Shown here: in pieces, positions 58,249-64,000 of the stretch
Layout of the letters: each line of letters begins with the position of its first letter
How positions within the stretch are numbered: the stretch's first letter is position 1
NCBI GenBank assembly: GCA_902781325.1
Contig: CACZJD010000005.1
Location: 1-64,000 of the forward strand
From: an uncultured Lachnospiraceae bacterium
GTDB taxonomy: Bacteria; Bacillota; Clostridia; Lachnospirales; Lachnospiraceae
Direction: 5' to 3'
Length of the DNA stretch: 64,000 nt
Notes under the pieces: model-generated
Seen by the model: the letters and a program-made list of their open reading frames with translations, nothing else
The model's database searches: none
Told to the model about the DNA's origin: nothing
Program-made: the position numbers and the translations under genes

Positions 58249-60453
58249 ATGAAAAAGATCAAATCAGTACTCGCTCTGACCCTCGCGGCGGCCATGAGCA
58301 CATTGCTGCTCGCAGGCTGCGGACCCAAGATCCAGGTCCAGCAGAACGGCGCGCCTTCAGGAAGCGGAAGCCAGGAGACACAGGCTGCCGCTGATACCGG
58401 CGCAGCACAGCAGACAGCAGAGACGGCTCCGGCTGAGGCAGCTCCCGCAGCGGCTCTGACCTATGCGCCCGGAACCAAGCTTCGCATGGCGACCGGTTAC
58501 AACAGCACAAAGACCGGCCTCAGCTTCGATGCAGAGACAGCAGGCTCCGGTATCACACTGGCCGACGGCGTTACCTATAACGCTGGCGACCTCAAGCCCA
58601 CATGGGTAGCAGTTCAGGAAAAGCTCGGCGTTGAGTTCGAAGACAAATACCAGGGCAACAGCGCCAGCAAAGAGTTCGAGTATTGGAAAGAGCGTCTCGG
58701 CGACGTAGATATGGTTTCCGGTACAGCAGCTCTGCTGACAGAGAACGGCGAGGCAGGAAGCCTTGTAAATATCGCTGAGTATCTTGATTCCATGCCTAAC
58801 TTCAAGGCATATCTGGATGCTAACCCGATCGTTCGTCTCTCCATCACCGGCAACACCGACACAGGCGCTATCTATTTCAGCCCCTATTTCGACGGTGTTA
58901 ACGATATCGAGCGTATGCCTCTGATGCGTGTTGACTGGGTACAGAAGCTCCTTGACGGCGAAGGCGAGTTCACCGCGGATGCTTCCAATACTACAGCGGA
59001 TCCTGTTTATCAGCCTTATATGCCCACAGAGGGCAAGGTCGAAGTTGACGTAGTCAGCGCAGACGGCTCCAAGGCTGAGAAGGTTACAAAGGACTATGAC
59101 GCAGCAGGCAACATCGTTGCCAAGATGAACGAAGCAGGTTCCATGGACGGCGTTACTGCTGTCAACATGCTCCGCACATATATCGACGAAGCTTACGGCG
59201 GATACTATGGAACACAGCGTTCCGACCTGTTCGTAGGCCAGAATGCAGCATGGGATGCAGATGAGCTGGTAGCTCTGCTGCGCTGCGTAAAAGCAAATCC
59301 CCAGACACTTAACGGCACAGATACCATCCAGGGTCTGTTCACACGTGAAGAGAACAACAACCAGCGCCGCGTAGACCTGTTCCGTTTCGCCGGAACACTG
59401 TTCGGTGTCCGCGGTCTTGAGTCCCGTCAGGATTACCTGTATGTTGGCAATGACGGCGCTCTGCACGATGCTCGTCAGGACGCAGCAGCTTATGAGGCTC
59501 TTGACAGAGTACACACAATGCTGCAGGAAGGCCTTGTTTCTGACGGTTTCGTAGGCAGCACAGAAGAGAACACCGGCAAGTACCTTGAGAACGATCTCGG
59601 CTTCATGCACTATGACTACAACCAGACCCAGACCATCCTTAACGAGACCAAGCTCCAGAAGGATGAGGGCGAGAAGTACATGGCAGTTATGGTTCCTGTA
59701 GCTCGCTGGTATGACGGCACAAATGACGACGGTGTTTACATGCACTTCACAGAGTCCTGGCGTTCTGTTAAGACAGACGGCTGGGGAATCTCCAAGGCAG
59801 GCGTAGGATCTGATACAGACAAGCTCAACGCAGCTCTTGCTCTGATCGACTTCGCATACACACCCGAAGGAATGGTTCTTCTGAGCTATGGTCCCGATGC
59901 ATTTATCAAGCAGGGTGAGACATTCGAGTTCAACGGAACTCAGCAGCCCGTTATCGCTGACGCGACCAAGGAAGAGCTTTGGGAACTGGCAGACGGCAAC
60001 TACACCAACTTCGCCCGTTACTATCTCGGTTCCACACTTTCCTTCGTAAAGAACCAGGCATTCGAGTATCAGTGCACAACTGAGATCGGTCAGGAAGGCG
60101 CAGGCCACATCTCCAAGGCGATCGCTCTCGGCGTTGTTAAGCACCCTGAACTCGCAGTTGCTGATAACCAGTGGTACACCTCTGTTCCCACCGTTCTTCC
60201 CAACACCAGTGTTGAGAACGAAAAGATCGGCGGCTACACTGAGCTGAAAGAGAAATTCAGCCAGCAGAAGGATGGCGAGAACGTTCTGGTCAACATGATC
60301 ATCGGCGGCTACAGCGCTCTGGATTCTTCCGTGAACGACGCGCAGGGAGCAGCGGATTATGTTGCAAACAACTGGAGCGGCAAGCAGTACCTTGGTCTCA
60401 AGGAAGCAGCTTGGCAGCGTGACCTTGCTTATTATCAGGGCTTTGCCAAGTAA
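58249..60453 (+). CDS. Large solute-binding lipoprotein (LplA/YtcQ type)
   Basis: 734 residues, as expected for the large binding proteins that pair with LplB/YtcP permeases. The signal peptide ends in the lipobox LLAGC (Cys24), and an Ala/Thr/Glu-rich linker is followed by the substrate-binding fold from about residue 65. Codon use is strongly biased towards common codons, which fits high expression. The ligand is unknown; the nearby pectinesterase remnant suggests plant cell-wall oligosaccharides. Ribosome site AGGAGGAAT. Confidence 0.93.
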   Translation: MKKIKSVLALTLAAAMSTLLLAGCGPKIQVQQNGAPSGSGSQETQAAADTGAAQQTAETAPAEAAPAAALTYAPGTKLRMATGYNSTKTGLSFDAETAGSGITLADGVTYNAGDLKPTWVAVQEKLGVEFEDKYQGNSASKEFEYWKERLGDVDMVSGTAALLTENGEAGSLVNIAEYLDSMPNFKAYLDANPIVRLSITGNTDTGAIYFSPYFDGVNDIERMPLMRVDWVQKLLDGEGEFTADASNTTADPVYQPYMPTEGKVEVDVVSADGSKAEKVTKDYDAAGNIVAKMNEAGSMDGVTAVNMLRTYIDEAYGGYYGTQRSDLFVGQNAAWDADELVALLRCVKANPQTLNGTDTIQGLFTREENNNQRRVDLFRFAGTLFGVRGLESRQDYLYVGNDGALHDARQDAAAYEALDRVHTMLQEGLVSDGFVGSTEENTGKYLENDLGFMHYDYNQTQTILNETKLQKDEGEKYMAVMVPVARWYDGTNDDGVYMHFTESWRSVKTDGWGISKAGVGSDTDKLNAALALIDFAYTPEGMVLLSYGPDAFIKQGETFEFNGTQQPVIADATKEELWELADGNYTNFARYYLGSTLSFVKNQAFEYQCTTEIGQEGAGHISKAIALGVVKHPELAVADNQWYTSVPTVLPNTSVENEKIGGYTELKEKFSQQKDGENVLVNMIIGGYSALDSSVNDAQGAADYVANNWSGKQYLGLKEAAWQRDLAYYQGFAK

Positions 60454-60551
60454 TTAAACCGCCCAATTTAAGATCTTACTAAGTCCGCGGCCGGACGTCA
60501 CAGGCGCCCGGCCCGGATGAAACCGTTACTCAACAAATGGTGGAGGTCATC

Positions 60552-61142
60552 ATGTACAAAAAACAGTTGACAGTGCAGAAGATCCTTTGTATTGCAGCGG
60601 TCATCGTGAGCGCAGTGGTATTCCTCTATGCACTTGGTATTATGACCGACCTGTATGACGCGCTGTATGATACGATGCGCAACCCTAACGATGTATTTCA
60701 GACAGATGTTCCCGGCTCTATTGTGTACTACAATATGCAGGATTTTAACAACTACTTCCTGAAATACAGCATCGGTCTGATCCTGCTCGCCGTACTGCTG
60801 TTTATCACAAATACCCATGTGCGCAGGAAATATTATATCGGCAACTATGTCGCTACGGGTCTCTTTGCAGTTGCAAGTGTTGCAATCTCCATTTTCGGAC
60901 ATACCTACATTGAAATCTTCAAGGGGCAGTTCCTTCAGGTGGATTTTGCCGCACTTAAAGAACACGCGGAGATGTGGGGCACGCTCTATACAGAGTCCAC
61001 GTTCTGGTTTGATATTCATTACCTTGTATTTGCGCTCCTGCTCATCGTAGCGGCGCTGCTGGTGGCGAATGCAGTCTGGAAGACGAGGCTCATGAAAGAG
61101 GAGCAGCAGCTTCTTCGCGGAGGAAAGGGGGTGCAGGCGTGA
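60552..61142 (+). CDS. Unrecognised four-span membrane protein (operon accessory 1)
   Basis: 196 residues. About four membrane spans (12-32, 75-90, 98-118, 160-182) with an extracellular loop (33-70) carrying many Asp/Asn/Tyr residues. No family recognised. The ATG at 60552 is favoured because GGAGG (60542-60546) lies inside the upstream ATG alternative (60537). Its stop overlaps the next gene by 4 bases (GTGA), so translation is coupled. Confidence 0.8.
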   Translation: MYKKQLTVQKILCIAAVIVSAVVFLYALGIMTDLYDALYDTMRNPNDVFQTDVPGSIVYYNMQDFNNYFLKYSIGLILLAVLLFITNTHVRRKYYIGNYVATGLFAVASVAISIFGHTYIEIFKGQFLQVDFAALKEHAEMWGTLYTESTFWFDIHYLVFALLLIVAALLVANAVWKTRLMKEEQQLLRGGKGVQA

Positions 61143-61630
61143 ATATGAACGACGAACAGACGATCGCACGCGACCGGATGAGATTTATTAAGAATTCCCA
61201 GTCCGCAAACCTTTGCTACCTCGGAATCCTGCTGAACGTGTTCTATTTTGTCAGTATTTATAAGTCAGATGTAGGAACTTACTACTACAACATCCTGATC
61301 GGTATATCGATTGTTTACAATCTGATCTTCATGCTGGCAGTTTTCCTTTCCTCGGAAGCGGTCAAGAATTACAACAAGAATTATTCTTATGTGCTCGCAC
61401 TGGTCGGCATTCTTCAGATCGTAAGATTATTCATTATTCCCATGCGTGCGCATACAGCGACGACCGTAGTAAACAATGAACAGGTTCTGGTAATGCACAA
61501 CGGCCAGTTCATAAGAGTCTGCATCTATCTTGTTCTGTCTGCGGTCTGCCTTCTGGCAGCGGCAGCGATCAATTTCAAGAAGTGCAACGAACTGAGCGAG
61601 CATTTGAAAGCAATCGGCGCCCAGAGTTAA
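61139..61630 (+). CDS. Unrecognised four-span membrane protein (operon accessory 2)
   Basis: 163 residues from a GTG (an ATG at 61145 is also possible). About four membrane spans (24-44, 50-72, 82-98, 124-145) with a loop between spans 3 and 4 containing RAHTATTVVNNEQVLVMHN. No family recognised. It lies between accessory 1 and the ATPase gene (15 bases). Confidence 0.8.
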   Translation: MNMNDEQTIARDRMRFIKNSQSANLCYLGILLNVFYFVSIYKSDVGTYYYNILIGISIVYNLIFMLAVFLSSEAVKNYNKNYSYVLALVGILQIVRLFIIPMRAHTATTVVNNEQVLVMHNGQFIRVCIYLVLSAVCLLAAAAINFKKCNELSEHLKAIGAQS

Positions 61631-61645
61631 TAAGGAGAAAAAGAC

Positions 61646-62719
61646 ATGGCAACGTTGAACTTACAGCATATCGATAAGATATATGATAATAACGTTCAGG
61701 CAGTCTTTGACTTCAATCTGGACGTAAAAGACGGAGAACTGATCGTTCTGGTCGGTCCCTCCGGATGCGGAAAGTCCACTACGCTGCGCATGGTCGCAGG
61801 CCTCGAGGACATTTCCAACGGCAAACTCCTGCTGGACGGCAAAGACATCACAGCAGCACCGGCCAAGGACAGAGATATGGCGATGGTATTCCAGAGCTAC
61901 GCTCTGTACGGCCACATGACAATTTACGAGAATATGGCATTCTCCCTGACACTGCGCAAGGAGAATCCGAACGTGATCCATAAGAAAGTTCTGGCGGCGG
62001 CAGAGATCCTCGGACTCACCAGCCAGCTGAACAAGAAGCCGGCACAGCTTTCCGGCGGTCAGAGACAGCGTGTGGCAATGGGTCGTTCCATTGTCCGTAA
62101 CCCCAAGGTCTTCCTCTTCGACGAGCCGCTTTCCAACCTGGATGCCAAGCTCAGAGGCGCGACAAGACGTGAGATCCTGCTGCTGCACAAGCGCCTGCAG
62201 GCGACCATGATGTATGTCACGCACGACCAGACCGAGGCTCTTACGCTGGCTGACAGGATCGTGTGTATGTCCATGGGACATGTTCAGCAGGTGGGAACAC
62301 CTCTTGAACTGTACGATGATCCGGACAACATTTTCGTAGCAAGTTTCATCGGCCTTCCTCCTATGAATTTCTTCGACGTCACTGTCGGTGACGGCGTCCT
62401 CAACGGACAGGGATTCTCAGTGAAACTGACCGAGGAAGAGAAGAGCACACTTGCTTCTTACAGAGGCAAAGAGATCGTTCTGGGTGTCCGCCCCGAGAAT
62501 ATCGAGGAAGGCACGGAAGTTCCCGTAGATGTGCAGAACAACGAGAACCTTGGTATGAACACACTGGTTCACGGCTACATCGCTAATGGCGGTCCCAGGA
62601 TCGTCGCGAAGCTCAAGGGCTGGAAAGAGCTCAAGGCCGGCGATGGTATTTCCTTCTCCTTCAAACGGAAGCATTTCTTCGACAAGGAGACAACAAATGC
62701 GATCAGAGGAGGTAAGTGA
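61646..62719 (+). CDS. ABC transporter ATP-binding protein, MsmX/UgpC type
   Basis: 357 residues. Walker A GPSGCGKST (37-45), Q-loop MVFQSYALY, signature LSGGQRQRVAMGRS, Walker B FLFDEPLSNLDAKLR and switch His in THDQTEAL. The C-terminal TOBE-type domain (about 240-357) is full length. MsmX-type ATPases often energise several CUT1 transporters in one cell. This one is inside the operon, while the maltodextrin locus at 16.7-24 kb lacks an ATPase, so sharing is plausible. Confidence 0.95.
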   Translation: MATLNLQHIDKIYDNNVQAVFDFNLDVKDGELIVLVGPSGCGKSTTLRMVAGLEDISNGKLLLDGKDITAAPAKDRDMAMVFQSYALYGHMTIYENMAFSLTLRKENPNVIHKKVLAAAEILGLTSQLNKKPAQLSGGQRQRVAMGRSIVRNPKVFLFDEPLSNLDAKLRGATRREILLLHKRLQATMMYVTHDQTEALTLADRIVCMSMGHVQQVGTPLELYDDPDNIFVASFIGLPPMNFFDVTVGDGVLNGQGFSVKLTEEEKSTLASYRGKEIVLGVRPENIEEGTEVPVDVQNNENLGMNTLVHGYIANGGPRIVAKLKGWKELKAGDGISFSFKRKHFFDKETTNAIRGGK

Positions 62720-62721
62720 AG

Positions 62722-63285
62722 ATGGAAAAGAAAAAACCCGGAGCACTGAGCGAACTTTGGCGCAAATTCCTGGTAGCGCTTAAGCGCAGACCTCAGAACA
62801 TCGCGCTGGCATCACTGGTAATCACTTTCCTGTTCTATTCGCTTAACCTGATGTATATTTCCGATACGACGGCTAAGATCCAGGGAACGGGAATGGGACT
62901 GTGCGGATTCTGCGTAATGCTGTTCTCCATGCTGTCCTTCATGTGCTTTATCAATGCGTTCCCTTATCGAAAAAAGCCCAATGTGCCGATGATCGTTCTC
63001 ATGTTCATCATGTTCGCGATCATTATCGGCGCAGACTATCTGTATCTGCAGCAGATCTACAGCGCTGTCAACCGCCCGGATAACCCGATCGTAGTTACAG
63101 TAGCCACAATCTACATTGCATATGCGGAATGGTATCTGAGAATTCATATTATGCTGATGTGCATCACTATCGCGCTGATCGTCCTGCTTCCTGTTTACAG
63201 CAAGATGATCCGCAAGATCAAGACTTCGATTGAGGTCGAGGACAACGGCGAGATGGGTGCGATCGATCTTACCGGAGAAGCATGA
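62722..63285 (+). CDS. Unrecognised four-span membrane protein (operon accessory 3)
   Basis: 187 residues from the ATG at 62722 (GGAGGTAAGTGAAG before it; an in-frame GTG at 62716 overlaps the ATPase stop). A basic N-terminus and about four membrane spans (32-52, 60-80, 92-112, 140-160) are visible. The C-terminal part (165-187) is charged. No family recognised. It follows the ATPase gene directly. Confidence 0.8.
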   Translation: MEKKKPGALSELWRKFLVALKRRPQNIALASLVITFLFYSLNLMYISDTTAKIQGTGMGLCGFCVMLFSMLSFMCFINAFPYRKKPNVPMIVLMFIMFAIIIGADYLYLQQIYSAVNRPDNPIVVTVATIYIAYAEWYLRIHIMLMCITIALIVLLPVYSKMIRKIKTSIEVEDNGEMGAIDLTGEA

Positions 63286-63351
63286 TCCAATCCTTTGGGG
63301 CGGAAGCGTCCGGCTCCGGCCGATGCTTCTGCCCGATTTAGAGCAGAGAGT

Positions 63352-63987
63352 ATGAGTAAGAAAACTGGCAAAAGACAGAACCGTAAACCGGATGTTACCA
63401 AAGAGGCAGGGTATTACAGGCTCAAGACACAGGCGGTAAAGGATCTGGTGGAAGCGGATGAGAGCAACTCTCCGGAAGTATCCGAGGAGGAACTCAATAA
63501 ATACCGCTCCGGTCCCAAGATCAAACTTGCGGACGGGGTCAAGATACTTATCCTGAAATTCTGGTTCGCGGGAGCGGTGTGCTTCTTCTTTATATGGGGC
63601 CTGAGCGGATACATGGCAGATATGCTGGATACGCTCTTCGTGACGGGCATCGCCATGGGGATCGTAACGGATCTTCTGACCAACAACGCGATCAGGTTCT
63701 TTGAGGCAACGCCGGGAGGCAATGACCGCTACATCATGGTCACACATCGCGGTTACTTAAGCTTCTTTTTGAACATACTTTATGCGTTTGTGGTGCTTTT
63801 CTTCGTCTACAGTATTTATGCGGTCATCAATTTTACTGTGACCCGGATCACCGGCAACACGGACACGATCCCCCTTGGCGTGGGACCGATCATGTTCGGG
63901 CTCTTCTACCTCGGGGTAGACCAGCTGCTGATCAAATGCAAACATACAATTACAGATATTGTAAGGAAAGCACAAAAAGTAAATTAA
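63352..63987 (+). CDS. Unrecognised membrane protein (operon accessory 4)
   Basis: 211 residues from the ATG at 63352; the open frame extends to a TTG at 63295 but that extension has a poor ribosome site. A basic N-terminal part (1-70) precedes three or four membrane spans (about 73-93, 97-112, 140-165, 180-195). No family recognised. It ends the window, and further operon genes may follow. Confidence 0.75.
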   Translation: MSKKTGKRQNRKPDVTKEAGYYRLKTQAVKDLVEADESNSPEVSEEELNKYRSGPKIKLADGVKILILKFWFAGAVCFFFIWGLSGYMADMLDTLFVTGIAMGIVTDLLTNNAIRFFEATPGGNDRYIMVTHRGYLSFFLNILYAFVVLFFVYSIYAVINFTVTRITGNTDTIPLGVGPIMFGLFYLGVDQLLIKCKHTITDIVRKAQKVN

Positions 63988-64000
63988 GAGGTTTTGTTAT

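Noticed and set aside
58357..60144. Long antisense open frame opposite the solute-binding protein gene
   Set aside because: It is a shadow caused by strong codon bias of the real gene; its translation has no recognisable features.

Overview
The window looks like chromosomal DNA of a Gram-positive gut anaerobe of the class Clostridia, most likely the family Lachnospiraceae. This rests on AGGAGG-type ribosome sites, many lipoproteins with Gram-positive lipoboxes, CUT1-type sugar ABC transporters, LacI regulators, a domain-swapped GH3 enzyme, DUF624 and DUF4349 proteins, and moderate G+C. I saw no rRNA, tRNA, prophage, insertion sequence or cas gene.

Layout. 1-1050: the end of a TetR regulator, a Cys-rich mini-protein and a cupin. 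1.3-4.9 kb: a sugar operon with a mannose-6-phosphate isomerase fused to a ROK kinase domain, an SGNH hydrolase and an intracellular GH5 enzyme; then a Ca2+/Na+ antiporter. 5.9-7.2 kb: a multi-hairpin element directly before a two-gene chromate transporter. 7.3-7.7 kb: an array of degenerate ~62-nt repeats. 7.8-11.6 kb (minus strand): PhoB/PhoR-like two-component system and a Na/Pi cotransporter with a Pho-box-like site. 11.7-15.3 kb: membrane-anchored, domain-swapped GH3 glycosidase and QueT. 15.4-24.1 kb: maltodextrin locus (LacI regulator, solute-binding protein, two permeases, DUF624, MalQ, GH13 glucosidase) without its own ATPase. 24.2-26.6 kb: a 795-residue adenosine-deaminase-like protein with a SLOG-like C-terminal domain. 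26.7-32.3 kb: ECF-type sigma factor, membrane partner and DUF4349 lipoprotein, then an MBOAT/SGNH O-acylation pair. 32.3-37.0 kb: phosphatase, voltage-gated-type K+ channel, peptidase T, YfbR and a broken YfcE.

37.1-38.9 kb holds the most unusual feature. A PD-(D/E)XK-like protein is bracketed by two related arrays of 62-nt repeats, and unit orientation flips in the middle of each array. 38.9-50 kb: YgiQ, a DUF4163/DUF3298-type lipoprotein, an XRE-DUF4160 regulator with a small partner, a small HD hydrolase with a GH32 sucrase, a frameshifted lactonase, a tripartite HipBST toxin-antitoxin locus and a YhcC radical SAM protein. 50-55.5 kb: secreted HAD and LysM proteins, YbaK, a ferredoxin-type aldo-keto reductase and a frameshifted pectinesterase. 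55.6-64 kb: a long ABC-transport operon of YteP/YtcP/LplA type with an MsmX/UgpC-like ATPase and four unrecognised small membrane proteins.

Carbohydrate uptake and use dominate: mannose, maltodextrin, sucrose, beta-glucans, and perhaps pectin fragments. The only MsmX-like ATPase in the window lies in the last operon and may also serve the maltodextrin transporter. At least four genes carry frameshifts or small deletions, so either real decay or assembly error must be considered.
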